DNA of 64,000 nucleotides. Source: Leptospira mtsangambouensis. Its GTDB lineage: Bacteria; Spirochaetota; Leptospiria; Leptospirales; Leptospiraceae. The stretch lies in contig NZ_RQHK01000002.1 in assembly GCF_004770475.1 (NCBI RefSeq), forward strand, positions 210,001 to 274,000, written 5' to 3'. Shown here in pieces: positions 1-8,407 of the stretch. Below the pieces are notes generated by a model. That model saw only the letters and a list, made by a program, of their open reading frames with translations, did no database searches and was not told the DNA's origin. Numbering within the stretch: the stretch's first letter is position 1; every line of letters starts with the position of its first letter. Made by a program: the position numbers and the translations under genes.

Positions 1-1048
1 AGGGATCTTCCTCTTCTGAACCAGGAAAGGGTGCCACAAAGTTGATGATCAAAATTTCATATTCAGGGTACTCAATCGTAAAACTACGAGCAAGGGCATC
101 TAATTTTGCTCGGCCTTCTACATGAATTCGAGTAGTTTTTGGCTCAAAAATCTCACTGGCGAGAAATGAAAAGGTTTTGATTCGAGGTGGAGATTCTTTT
201 CGTTCTGTTTTTTCGATCGTTTGGACATCTGCAGCAACAATTGATTCATCAGTGTTAGAACCTAATGAAAATTGTTTTCCAAATCCTAGACTAACAAAAC
301 TTTCTTCAAAATTGCCTCGGTTACGGAATGTATAAGCTTGGGCTTTATAATCTACAATGTAGGTATTGGTAGTTAAAGCTTCTAAAAAAAGGAAATACGA
401 GGATACAAAATGGTAACGTAAACCAATGCCAGCGAACAAACGTTGCACATTTCCACCTGCCTGGCGTTCGTTTCCAATTCCTCCGCCAAAACGGAGATAA
501 GGATCGAAAACAGAATTTGGTAAAAAATGAATTCCAAAATCCAAATTCCCTGTTGTGATCGAAGAAATTCTTTGGTCTTTTCGAATTAAAAATGAAACTA
601 ATTCGGCTGAAAAGAGACTATCACTTATGGAATTTGAGGAATATTGGCGTTGTAATTGGTTTCCCATTAAAAGCACAAAAGTAGGTTCCAACTGTCGTAA
701 GTTGGATGCTTCTATCGATTGATAAACACCCGTTAGTCCAACTGAAATATATTTAAATAATGCATATTGCACTCCCACTTCACCCAAATGGCTGTTCAAT
801 TGGATTTGGTCGGAATTGTATTCGGTAAGACCATAAAAATAAAGGGCTCTTGCTTCAGGGCTAAGGCCATCGCGAAACGTTAAATACGATGGGAAATTAT
901 ATGTTTCCGCATAACGTTCTAAACTTCCCGAAGACATTCCCAGACCATAAGATCCAGAACCAAATAACATGAGATTGCCTTTTTGAAATCCTTCTGCAGA
1001 TAAGAATTGGGGAATCAAAAATAAAAAAATCCACCTATATTTCCACAT
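1..1048 (-). CDS. OmpA-like outer membrane protein, 3' end outside window
   Basis: My translation of the minus strand from an ATG at 1048 stays open to the window edge (about 349 codons). It begins with a signal peptide (MWKYRWIFLFLIPQFLSA). About 230 residues with alternating aromatic and glycine-rich segments follow (FDPYLRFGGGIG, FAGIGLRYHF), as in a spirochaetal outer-membrane beta-barrel. The last visible part (SEIFEPKTTRIHVEGRAK, then LDALARSFTIEYPEYEILI) looks like the start of an OmpA C-terminal peptidoglycan-binding domain. Expected role: outer-membrane protein tethering the membrane to peptidoglycan. It lies 36 bp behind the 154-aa gene on the same strand, so the two are probably co-transcribed. 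The barrel call rests on composition, and the OmpA domain is incomplete here. Confidence 0.7.
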   Translation of the reverse strand, partial: MWKYRWIFLFLIPQFLSAEGFQKGNLMLFGSGSYGLGMSSGSLERYAETYNFPSYLTFRDGLSPEARALYFYGLTEYNSDQIQLNSHLGEVGVQYALFKYISVGLTGVYQSIEASNLRQLEPTFVLLMGNQLQRQYSSNSISDSLFSAELVSFLIRKDQRISSITTGNLDFGIHFLPNSVFDPYLRFGGGIGNERQAGGNVQRLFAGIGLRYHFVSSYFLFLEALTTNTYIVDYKAQAYTFRNRGNFEESFVSLGFGKQFSLGSNTDESIVAADVQTIEKTERKESPPRIKTFSFLASEIFEPKTTRIHVEGRAKLDALARSFTIEYPEYEILIINFVAPFPGSEEEDP

Positions 1049-1084
1049 GGGGCAATTCTTTGAAAATCGTTGGCATTACTCAAC

Positions 1085-1549
1085 TTATTTTGGAAGATTC
1101 ACTTCTTTTTTAAAGAAAAATGTATATTCTGCGTAGGTGTTATGTGATCTTTCTGGTGGAGGAGGAAATTCCCAAGAACTGATTTCTTTTTGGATGCAAT
1201 GAATGAGTAAATCTGATGTAAAATCGGATTGGATGAGTTCCACTTTTATGGGAACTCCATCAGGTTCGATTTGCCAATCAAATTGGATTTTGCCTTCTTC
1301 GATTTTTGGATTTGTTTCTAAGTATAAATTATAGCAGATTTGGATATTACGTTTGTGTTTGGTGATGGTAAAATTCACTTCTCGTTTGTGGTAAGCTGAG
1401 AGTCCTTTTTGATCTACTTCCATTGAAGTTTTTGTGAATTGATTTCCATTTCCATTTGGACGGAGGAAAAGAAAATACACAATGCTTAAGATAAGGGTAG
1501 TCATTGTGACAAGAAGGATTTCTTTTTGATAGGGAATCTGTTTTTTCAT
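1085..1549 (-). CDS. AgmX/PglI C-terminal domain membrane protein
   Basis: This is a 154-aa protein with one N-terminal membrane anchor (residues about 10-30, LLVTMTTLILSIVYFLFL). A periplasmic domain follows. Residues about 60-150 have the signature layout of the AgmX/PglI C-terminal domain: a helix ending in ICYNLYL, a lysine-rich strand with FDWQIEPDGVP, a conserved late Cys (HCIQKEI) and a WEFPPPP turn. In other bacteria such domains occur in TonB-like or gliding/adventurous-motility envelope proteins, so a role in energy coupling or envelope assembly is possible but unproven. It lies directly upstream of the OmpA-like gene. Two cysteines (in ICY and HCI) could form a disulfide. Confidence 0.6.
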   Translation of the reverse strand: MKKQIPYQKEILLVTMTTLILSIVYFLFLRPNGNGNQFTKTSMEVDQKGLSAYHKREVNFTITKHKRNIQICYNLYLETNPKIEEGKIQFDWQIEPDGVPIKVELIQSDFTSDLLIHCIQKEISSWEFPPPPERSHNTYAEYTFFFKKEVNLPK

Positions 1550-1580
1550 TTATGAATGTAATTTATGTTTCAAATCCGTT

Positions 1581-2609
1581 TTACTTTCTAAAAAACACAA
1601 AGGCTGCACCAGACGATAAAGATGAATTGTTTATACTGGCAGTAGGTCCATTGGTAATTGTATTTTGATTGCTGTCCTCTAGGTTCACCCCAACGACAGC
1701 AGTGTCTCCTGAAATAGAAATCGCATTGCCAAATCTGTCTTCGACATCGGCATTGGGAGCTTTGAGATAAGCACGAAATGCACAAGTGGAACCAGACCTT
1801 TGGAATACATAAACCGCACCTGAATTGGATAGGCTATTGTCATCGTTTGGGTTCGTACCATTTGTGACCGTTGTTTGGTTATTGTCCTCAAAAATAGATC
1901 CAACTAAGATTGTATCCCCTTCGATAGCAACTGTGTTACCAAAACGATCGTCTGCTCCTAGATTGGGAGGTTTTAGGTAAGCTTGGTGGCTCCAAGTAGA
2001 ACCCGTTCTTTGGAACACATAAGCGGCGCCTGCTATGCTAGCTGAGTTGTCGGAGCTGGCCATAGTTCCGTTTGTAATAGTGGTCTGATTGCTTGCTTCG
2101 GAAAATGCACCGACTACTATGGTGTCGCCATCGATCGCAACCGCATTGCCAAACTGATCACCACTTTCTGCGTTAGGTGCCTTAAGGTAGGCTTCCTGTG
2201 CCCAAGACGAACCGGTTCTTTGGAAGACATAGGCAGCACCAGAAGACGATGCAGTGTTGTCTGTACTCGCTGTGGGTCCATTTGTAATTGTCGTTTGGTT
2301 ACTTGACTCACCTGCAGCTCCCACCACGATCGTATCACCAGAGATGGCTACGGAATATCCGAAGCCATCATTTGCTTCTGCATTCGATGCTTTGAGATAT
2401 GCCTGTGTTTCCCAGAGTTTTGGTGAATTACCAACACGGAATCCGCAGAAGGCAACAGGAGTTTCCGATAAGGAAGAGAGTAACAAGGCCTCCATGTAAC
2501 TCTTTGATTTTTGATCACAGGGGTTATTTAATGTTAATGGATTGCAACTAACGTAAAAAAGAAGGAGCAATATACCTGTGATTTTTCTCATCAAAAACGA
2601 ACGAAGCAT
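1581..2609 (-). CDS. FG-GAP (integrin-alpha-like) repeat lipoprotein
   Basis: A putative lipoprotein whose signal region ends at a lipobox-like FYVSC-N. The mature part contains four tandem repeats of about 60 residues, each with AYLKAPNA, a D/R-FGxxVAI core, GDTxVVGA, a Ser/Thr/Asn-rich loop (NQTTITNG) and GAAYVFQR. This is the FG-GAP/integrin-alpha beta-propeller repeat seen in many Leptospira surface lipoproteins; ligands are unknown. The frame opens at an ATG at 2627. I prefer the ATG at 2609 because GAGGAAAG lies about 10 bases before it, while a third ATG at 2591 has no ribosome binding site. The protein ends with VFFRK in the fourth repeat, so a complete seven-bladed propeller would need other subunits. 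Confidence 0.75.
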   Translation of the reverse strand: MLRSFLMRKITGILLLLFYVSCNPLTLNNPCDQKSKSYMEALLLSSLSETPVAFCGFRVGNSPKLWETQAYLKASNAEANDGFGYSVAISGDTIVVGAAGESSNQTTITNGPTASTDNTASSSGAAYVFQRTGSSWAQEAYLKAPNAESGDQFGNAVAIDGDTIVVGAFSEASNQTTITNGTMASSDNSASIAGAAYVFQRTGSTWSHQAYLKPPNLGADDRFGNTVAIEGDTILVGSIFEDNNQTTVTNGTNPNDDNSLSNSGAVYVFQRSGSTCAFRAYLKAPNADVEDRFGNAISISGDTAVVGVNLEDSNQNTITNGPTASINNSSLSSGAAFVFFRK

Positions 2610-2879
2610 GAAATTTTCTTTCCTCATTCCATTCCGCAGGTTTGGTTATCCAGATGCAAAATTGCTAACATTCGTTAAAGAATTTTTTCATTCAATCAAA
2701 GTTAGCAAGTATTTTCTTGTTTTTTTGATAGTATGAAAAATATTTTTTCTAATTTATTCGTGTGGGAACTGTTTCATTTACATTTTAGGAATGGAAATGT
2801 TTTGATGACCATCTTTTTTTTTGTTTACCACATATTATATTTCCCTTACTGATCTCTTTGTGTCTCTGAATATAAATTT
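2610..2879. other. AT-rich divergent intergenic region
   Basis: About 270 bp between the divergent FG-GAP lipoprotein and AraC-family genes. It is strongly AT-rich with several poly-T runs. I see no tRNA, hairpin or convincing ORF. It must carry promoters for both flanking genes, but I could not assign -35/-10 boxes with confidence. Confidence 0.5.
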
Positions 2880-3638
2880 ATGAAACAATTTTTGATTTGG
2901 GAAGATTTTGCTACATACCGAGGTGAGGCATTTTCAACCCATCGGCATAGTCATTTTTTTATACAAATTAGTTTGCCAGATTCAGGTTTTGTTGAATTGC
3001 GAACGTTAGATGGTGAATGGAAGTCATACAATGTTGTCTGTATTCCTTCGGGTGTAAGTCATGAAATGAGGGGTGGGGAAGGTAATCTTACACTTCTTTA
3101 TTTGGATCCACTAACAACCGGATATCAACTTTTTCATGAAAGAAGTTTGGCCTCAAAATATTCAGCATTTGAGGTAGGTGACGTGTTTACGGAAACTCTG
3201 AAACATCAGATAAGCGAAATATTAAAAACATCGAATAGAGGTGTTCGTAGAGAAATTCTCGAAATGATAAATAAAAATTTTGATAAACAATCAAATCGCA
3301 AATTGGATCCACGCATTCAAAAAAGTATCAAAGATGTAGAGCTTGATCGGTTTTCACTTTCTCATTTAGCAAAAGAGGCTTCTTTATCCGTAGAAAGGTT
3401 TCGTCATCTTTTTCGTCAGGAGACAGGTGTTCCTTTTTCTGCTTATAAACTTTGGCTAAAAACAAAAAAGGCGGTCGACTATTTAGCAAATCATCCGCAT
3501 TTATCAAATGCTGCTTACGAGGGTGGTTTTGCTGATCAGTCTCACTTCACTCGTATTTTTCGTCGTTCTTTTGGTGTTGCTCCTTCCGATTTTACAAAAA
3601 AGAAAGAAGCTTTTCAGGCCATTTTCTTTTCGAAGTAG
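2880..3638 (+). CDS. AraC-family transcriptional regulator
   Basis: A 252-aa AraC-type regulator. Residues about 15-85 form a cupin-like sensor domain with STHRHSHFFIQISL and IPSGVSHEM, the usual histidine-rich AraC ligand pocket. Residues about 150-245 form the double helix-turn-helix domain: LSHLAKEASLSVERFRHLFR for the first HTH, and GGFADQSHFTRIFRRSFGVAP as the typical C-terminal AraC signature. The acyl-CoA synthetase gene starts about 60 bp downstream on the same strand, so it is a plausible target or operon partner. The inducer is unknown. Confidence is high for the family and low for the regulon. Confidence 0.9.
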   Translation: MKQFLIWEDFATYRGEAFSTHRHSHFFIQISLPDSGFVELRTLDGEWKSYNVVCIPSGVSHEMRGGEGNLTLLYLDPLTTGYQLFHERSLASKYSAFEVGDVFTETLKHQISEILKTSNRGVRREILEMINKNFDKQSNRKLDPRIQKSIKDVELDRFSLSHLAKEASLSVERFRHLFRQETGVPFSAYKLWLKTKKAVDYLANHPHLSNAAYEGGFADQSHFTRIFRRSFGVAPSDFTKKKEAFQAIFFSK

Positions 3639-3699
3639 CCGTTGCGTTCAAGACTACTTTTTTATTTCTGATACTCTTGCGAGTATTGGGGAAAGAAAA

Positions 3700-5676
3700 A
3701 TGGGTTCTAAAATTACAGCAAAAAATCTAGCGGAGTTATTTTACGATAGTGCCAAGCAGTTTGGAGATTTACCAGCGTTTGGAACCAAAAACAAAGAAAA
3801 ACAATTCACTACAATTAGCTTTCAAGATTTATATGAAACTGGAGTATCGCTTGCAACCGGCTTAATAGATATCGGTTTGAAACCGCATGAACATGTAGCA
3901 GTTCTATCTGAAAATCGAAAAGAATGGATTATTTCTAATTATGGAATTATACTTTGCGGTGCTGCGGATGTTCCTCGTGGTACGGATGTTACAGATGGTG
4001 ATATACAATACATCCTATCTCATTCGGATGCAAAGATGGTCTTCGTAGAAAACGAAGTAACTCTAGGGAAAGTTAAGAAGAATATTTCCAAACTACAAAA
4101 TATAACACATATGATTGTTATGGATGGCGAGCCCGATGTATTGAATACGCAAGTCCATAGTAATGGTGCGGAAAAATCTGGTCCAGGGAGTCCTTTGTAT
4201 CCAAGGATCTTGAGTTTGAATGATCTTCTCGAAAAAGGTAGGCGGTTGCGAAAGTTAGGTGATCGAAGAGTAGAGGAAAGAGCGAATGCGATTCAACCAG
4301 ATGACTTATTTACGATCATCTATACTTCTGGAACTACAGGAGAACCGAAAGGGGTAATGTTAACTCATGCGAACATGATATCGCAGTTAAGGAACATACC
4401 CATAAAGATTGGACCGAAAGATCGATTTTTATCGATTTTGCCTGTATGGCATAGTTTTGAAAGAGTTTTTCAAATGGGAACAATTGCGATGGGTGCCACT
4501 CAATATTATACAAATGTAAGAAATATCAGAGAAGACTTGATGATTGTAAAACCTACTTTTATGGCTTCAGCACCAAGACTTTGGGAGAGTATTTACCAAG
4601 GGATACAGTCGAAGATCCAAACAGGTTCAGTTATAAAAAAAGTTTTATTCAAATTAGCGTATGGAAGTGCATTAAAGATCCAAAGATCAATTCAATTTTT
4701 AAAAGGTAATCGTTTGGATCTTCATGGAAGAAATGTTTTTCAATCGATATCGCTCGCTATTGTTTCCTTAGTCTCGATAGCAGGTCTTTTTTTACCGTAT
4801 CTCATCCTTGATTTGATTGTATTAAGCAAACTTAGATTAGCTACAGGTGGGAAACTAAGAGGTTCAGTCTCTGGCGGTGGATCCTTACCCTTTCATATTG
4901 ATGAATTTTTTAATACCATTAGGATTCCTGTATTCGAAGGATATGGATTGACTGAAACATCTCCAGGACTTGCATTTCGTACAGAAAAACATCTCGTTGT
5001 GGGAAGTGTAGGGCAAATATTTCCTTACACAGAAATTTTACTGAAAGATATTGAAACCGGTAATGTCATTTATCCTCCGAAACAAGGAATCAAAGGAGAG
5101 ATTTATGTAAGAGGACCGCAAATTATGAAAGGGTACTACAAACGACCTGAAGCAACTGCAAAAGTTTTATCAGATGATGGATGGTTGAACACAGGAGACC
5201 TTGGGATCATGACGTTTAACAATACACTTAAAATTGTTGGAAGAACGAAAGAAACGGTTGTACTTCTCAATGGTGAAAATATTGAACCAGTTCCCATTGA
5301 AAATAAACTCATGCAATCACCTTTGATAGACCAAGTAATGGTTGTGGGACAGGATCAAAAGTATTTAGGTGCATTGATTTTACCGGCACTTGAAATGTTT
5401 TCGGAATACGGATCCACTTATGAACAATTGGCAACGAATCGAATAGTAAAAGAAAAGATCGAACAGGAAGTAAAAAATCTGATTCGCACAGAGAATGGAT
5501 TTAAAAGTTTCGAAAAGATTGTTGAGGTGCGACTCCTTCCTAAAACTTTTGAAGTAGGTGAAGAGTTGTCTGCAAAACTATCTGTCAAAAGACATGTAGT
5601 TGCAGAAAAATACGAATCGCTCATTCAGTCAATGTATGATGGAAAATCCCAAATGCAGATACTCGTAAATCGGTAG
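3700..5676 (+). CDS. long-chain acyl-CoA synthetase (AMP-binding)
   Basis: A 658-aa ATP-dependent acyl-CoA ligase that activates fatty acids through an acyl-adenylate. It shows the AMP-binding P-loop (TIIYTSGTTGEPKGVMLTHA, around residue 205), the WHSFER motif, YGLTETSPG, and the hinge TGDLGIM. The hydrophobic stretch about 345-370 (SLAIVSLVSIAGLFLPYLIL) is usual in the spirochaetal long-chain subgroup and suggests membrane association. The frame is open upstream to an ATG at 3508, but that part lies inside the AraC gene. The ATG at 3700 follows GGGGAAAG and begins with the family-typical N-terminus, so I use it. It is a paralogue of the synthetase at 41.5 kb. Confidence 0.88.
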   Translation: MGSKITAKNLAELFYDSAKQFGDLPAFGTKNKEKQFTTISFQDLYETGVSLATGLIDIGLKPHEHVAVLSENRKEWIISNYGIILCGAADVPRGTDVTDGDIQYILSHSDAKMVFVENEVTLGKVKKNISKLQNITHMIVMDGEPDVLNTQVHSNGAEKSGPGSPLYPRILSLNDLLEKGRRLRKLGDRRVEERANAIQPDDLFTIIYTSGTTGEPKGVMLTHANMISQLRNIPIKIGPKDRFLSILPVWHSFERVFQMGTIAMGATQYYTNVRNIREDLMIVKPTFMASAPRLWESIYQGIQSKIQTGSVIKKVLFKLAYGSALKIQRSIQFLKGNRLDLHGRNVFQSISLAIVSLVSIAGLFLPYLILDLIVLSKLRLATGGKLRGSVSGGGSLPFHIDEFFNTIRIPVFEGYGLTETSPGLAFRTEKHLVVGSVGQIFPYTEILLKDIETGNVIYPPKQGIKGEIYVRGPQIMKGYYKRPEATAKVLSDDGWLNTGDLGIMTFNNTLKIVGRTKETVVLLNGENIEPVPIENKLMQSPLIDQVMVVGQDQKYLGALILPALEMFSEYGSTYEQLATNRIVKEKIEQEVKNLIRTENGFKSFEKIVEVRLLPKTFEVGEELSAKLSVKRHVVAEKYESLIQSMYDGKSQMQILVNR

Positions 5677-5724
5677 ATTTAGCCAAACAAAATGAGATCT
5701 TTCCGTATCCAAAGTATACAAATA

Positions 5725-5756
5725 AAGTAAGTGGTTATTTCACTTACTTCTGTTTT
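5725..5756. terminator. bidirectional terminator-like hairpin
   Basis: A perfect 9-bp stem (AAGTAAGTG at 5725-5733, CACTTACTT at 5741-5749) with a 7-base loop. It is followed on the plus strand by CTGTTTTT and on the minus strand by a U-rich stretch. It lies between the convergent acyl-CoA synthetase and ankyrin genes and overlaps the last codons of the ankyrin gene. Position and U-tracts fit an intrinsic terminator for both. Confidence 0.7.
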
Positions 5757-7143
5757 TAATTAGGTCAGCAATATGGTGGTGGCCGTGGGCTTTTGCAACA
5801 TCTATTGGTGAAATTGTTCCCGGTATATCTGTTAGGGCACCTGCGTTTAATAAAGTTTCCACAACTTCGGTATAACCATCTGATGCAGCTCCATAAAGGG
5901 CAGTGGTCTTATACTCTGTAACCGCATTCAAGTTTACTTTTTGATCGATTAGGAACTGAACTACTTTTGCGTGACCACTGCTTGCTGCAGATATCAATGG
6001 AGTCCAACCATGTCGAGATTGAAGTTCTGAATCAGCCTTGAATTCTAACAATACTTTTACGACATCTAAGTGACCTTCGTAACACGCTTTATGGATGGAT
6101 GCTCTTTTGTCGTGACCCTGCAAGTTTGGTTCCGCATGATTTTCTAATAGTTTTCTTGCTATGTTTGCGTAACCTTCCTGTGCTGCTATGAAGAGTGGAC
6201 TATAACCATCACGAGTTCTGAGATTCGGATTTGCTTTTTTACGTAAAAGCGCGGTGACTATCTCCAGGTCTCCTTCTTTGGTAGCATAGTGTAGTGCTGT
6301 ATAACCAGTATCATCTTGAATATCTGGATTTGCTCCTTTACTTAGGAGGTATTGGAGGGATTCGGAATGTCCGTTCATAGCAGCAAAGTGAAGTGGAGAA
6401 ACGTTACCATTTTCTATTAATTTGTTTGGGTTTCCACCTAATTCAACTATGGTTTTCATTAATTCCAAATTACCATTCAGTGCTAATAAATGTAATAAAC
6501 TAAATCCATCTTCGTCCAATACTTCGATAGAGGCTCCATTTGTTATAAGGTATTTAGCAAATTGAAAATTTTTCTTTCTGATTGCATTAACTAATGGTGC
6601 AGTTCCTTTGTAATCCTTCGGATCAAGTAAAGATCCATGTTTAATTAGGAGTTTTAATACATTGATATTACCTGTATTATTCGATGCGGCGTAGTGAATT
6701 GGTAACTTAAACTTTTTATCTCTTTCGTTTGGCGAAGCACCAGCATCTAACAAAACCTTTGCGCAATCAGTATAACCATGTAAACTCGCAATATGTAGAG
6801 GTGTCATCCCTACATTGTTTTTTACATTTAAGTTGGCTTTGAACTGAATTAGTGTTTTTGTTTGTTTCGCATCGCCAAGCAAAACAGCTTCGTGTAATGC
6901 AGTGCCTCCACGATCATTGATAGAATCAACGCTTCCTGGATTTTTTACAAGGTATTCTTGAGTGGAATACCAATCACCTGCTTTTACGATTTGTGTTAAA
7001 TTATCCTTGGCAAGAGTTGGCTTAGGAGCTGAAGCACAATTTAAAAAAATCGATAATAGGATTATTTCTGTTAGTTTGCAGAATACAGTCCTACCATTCA
7101 TTCTTAGGCAGTAGGGTAGGGTTTTTCTCATTGGACCATTCAT
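5740..7143 (-). CDS. ankyrin-repeat lipoprotein (12 repeats)
   Basis: A 467-aa protein. After a hydrophobic segment it has a lipobox-like IFLNC at about residues 34-38, so it is probably lipid-anchored. The rest is an almost continuous array of about twelve 33-residue ankyrin repeats: GGTALHEA, GMTPLHIA, LPIHYA, GTAPLVNA, FSLLHLL, SPLHFAAMNGH, GYTALHYATKEGD, GYSPLFIAAQEGY, ASIHKACYEGH, GWTPLISAASSGH, TTALYGAASDGY, SPIDVAKAHGH. Ankyrin arrays bind proteins, so it is presumably a periplasmic or surface scaffold. The start overlaps the stop of the DUF4436 gene (ATGA), so translation is coupled. An internal Met (residue 5 or 15) is an alternative start. It is the last gene of the M16-TPR operon. 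Confidence 0.88.
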   Translation of the reverse strand: MNGPMRKTLPYCLRMNGRTVFCKLTEIILLSIFLNCASAPKPTLAKDNLTQIVKAGDWYSTQEYLVKNPGSVDSINDRGGTALHEAVLLGDAKQTKTLIQFKANLNVKNNVGMTPLHIASLHGYTDCAKVLLDAGASPNERDKKFKLPIHYAASNNTGNINVLKLLIKHGSLLDPKDYKGTAPLVNAIRKKNFQFAKYLITNGASIEVLDEDGFSLLHLLALNGNLELMKTIVELGGNPNKLIENGNVSPLHFAAMNGHSESLQYLLSKGANPDIQDDTGYTALHYATKEGDLEIVTALLRKKANPNLRTRDGYSPLFIAAQEGYANIARKLLENHAEPNLQGHDKRASIHKACYEGHLDVVKVLLEFKADSELQSRHGWTPLISAASSGHAKVVQFLIDQKVNLNAVTEYKTTALYGAASDGYTEVVETLLNAGALTDIPGTISPIDVAKAHGHHHIADLIKNRSK

Positions 7144-8042
7144 TGTTTTAGATCTGTTGTTTCCTTAAAAATGTGCCAGTAAATCAGCAGGATCAGCAGT
7201 GAAACGGTTGTTAAACCAAGGGCCCAGAAAAAGGAAAGATAGTCCGAGAGGACTCCAAATCCAGGAATTCCTGGTTGTGCATTTCTGAGAGCAGGTAAAA
7301 CAAGCACCAAAATTGACAGGAACAGCAATTCATAGACTTGGATTGCCTTTTGATAAAGTAGGATTCTTGTTGTAATAAGGATTGTTGTAAGCCCGATAAA
7401 AAACATCATCACCATCATAAATACGGAAACAAATTGATTGCTTTTGGTTCTTACAACCTGAATCAAACGATCCACATTTCCGCTGGTTCGATCGCTCCAA
7501 TAGTCTTCTACTGGCTTTTCAAAGAACTCGAGTTTATAACTGGCAATTGGCGATTGCATATTTAACACAATTGGAATGCCAACAGTTTCCAGATCCGAGA
7601 TTTTTTTGAAAAAACCTAAACTGAGAGTGGATTGAAAGGTATCAAAAGGATAATCTGTGATTGTTCCAACCAAAGGTAAGGTAATTAGTATTTTGCGGAT
7701 TGGCTGTTTTGCTTTGAATACAAACTCTTCATTACTACTGTATGAAATCAATCTAAGTTCTTCGTTAGGTGTGTCGGATTTACGGTTTAGAGTTAACTCT
7801 TCAGCAAGAAAAATTCTTAATTCTACTTTTGCTTCTCGTTTATCAATTTCGATGGAACGGACATCGGCAGTGATCACTGATGTTTTAATATGATCAATAT
7901 CTACGTCGGTAAATGAAGCAAAATCTAATTTGTCTTTGATAAAGTAGCGAACACTTGCCAAATAACTTCCTGCAATCAAAACAAGAAGAAAAAATATCAA
8001 CTGAAATCGATTTGACGAAACTAAATTCTTGATGGGAGTCAT
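7140..8042 (-). CDS. DUF4436-type membrane protein
   Basis: A 300-aa integral membrane protein. It has an N-terminal transmembrane helix (about 13-32), an extracytoplasmic beta-rich domain (about 45-200) and three C-terminal transmembrane helices (about 203-225, 237-255 and 265-290). The motifs YPFDTFQSTLSL and PALRNAQPGIPGFGVLSDY, just before the last helix, are characteristic of the DUF4436 family as I know it. That family has no assigned biochemical role. The start overlaps the stop of the preceding gene by ATGA and its own stop overlaps the ankyrin start by ATGA, so it is translationally locked into the operon. The family call is from memory of motifs. Confidence 0.65.
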   Translation of the reverse strand: MTPIKNLVSSNRFQLIFFLLVLIAGSYLASVRYFIKDKLDFASFTDVDIDHIKTSVITADVRSIEIDKREAKVELRIFLAEELTLNRKSDTPNEELRLISYSSNEEFVFKAKQPIRKILITLPLVGTITDYPFDTFQSTLSLGFFKKISDLETVGIPIVLNMQSPIASYKLEFFEKPVEDYWSDRTSGNVDRLIQVVRTKSNQFVSVFMMVMMFFIGLTTILITTRILLYQKAIQVYELLFLSILVLVLPALRNAQPGIPGFGVLSDYLSFFWALGLTTVSLLILLIYWHIFKETTDLKQ

Positions 8043-8407
8043 GAAAGATTTGTCCAGGCAAGTGATAATAAAGTGAATAAAGCAAGGAAGAAAATAAAAC
8101 CATAAAAGTACAACTGCATCGTGTACAAATTGGTTGTGGCTTCAAAGGCAGCAAGTAAGTCTTCTATTGTTGGATTCTCAAGAGTAGAAGCTTTTTTAAA
8201 AAGAATTGATACCCTAGTTGTCAAATATCCTAAAATAATTTGAAGGATTCCTTCGAAAATGTTTCCGTAATTATCTTTGATCGTGACTAATCCACCGATT
8301 AAGTATAAAACTCCTAAAACAATAAGTATTTTTCCGAATAAACTGATTCGAGAGGAGAGTTTGTTTAAGATTCTGTTTTTGCTAATTTCTAATTGCTGTT
8401 GTTCCAT
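8039..8407 (-). CDS. small membrane protein of the M16-TPR operon
   Basis: A 122-aa protein with three likely transmembrane segments (about 22-45, 48-62 and 98-118) and a short charged N-terminus (MEQQQLEISKNRIL). I do not recognise the family. The frame is open upstream to 8467, but that extension lies inside the TPR gene. The ATG at 8407 overlaps the TPR stop by one base (TAATG), and its own stop overlaps the DUF4436 start (ATGA), which supports this start. A membrane-bound component of the same complex as its neighbours is an inference from coupling alone. Confidence 0.7.
   Translation of the reverse strand: MEQQQLEISKNRILNKLSSRISLFGKILIVLGVLYLIGGLVTIKDNYGNIFEGILQIILGYLTTRVSILFKKASTLENPTIEDLLAAFEATTNLYTMQLYFYGFIFFLALFTLLSLAWTNLS

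Noticed and set aside
1685..2499. Several ORFs on either strand within the FG-GAP gene
   Set aside because: They arise from the repeated DNA of the FG-GAP units read in other frames.
3508..3699. 64-codon N-terminal extension of the acyl-CoA synthetase frame
   Set aside because: It lies within the AraC gene in another frame and encodes a hydrophobic stretch with no family match. The ATG at 3700 has a ribosome binding site.
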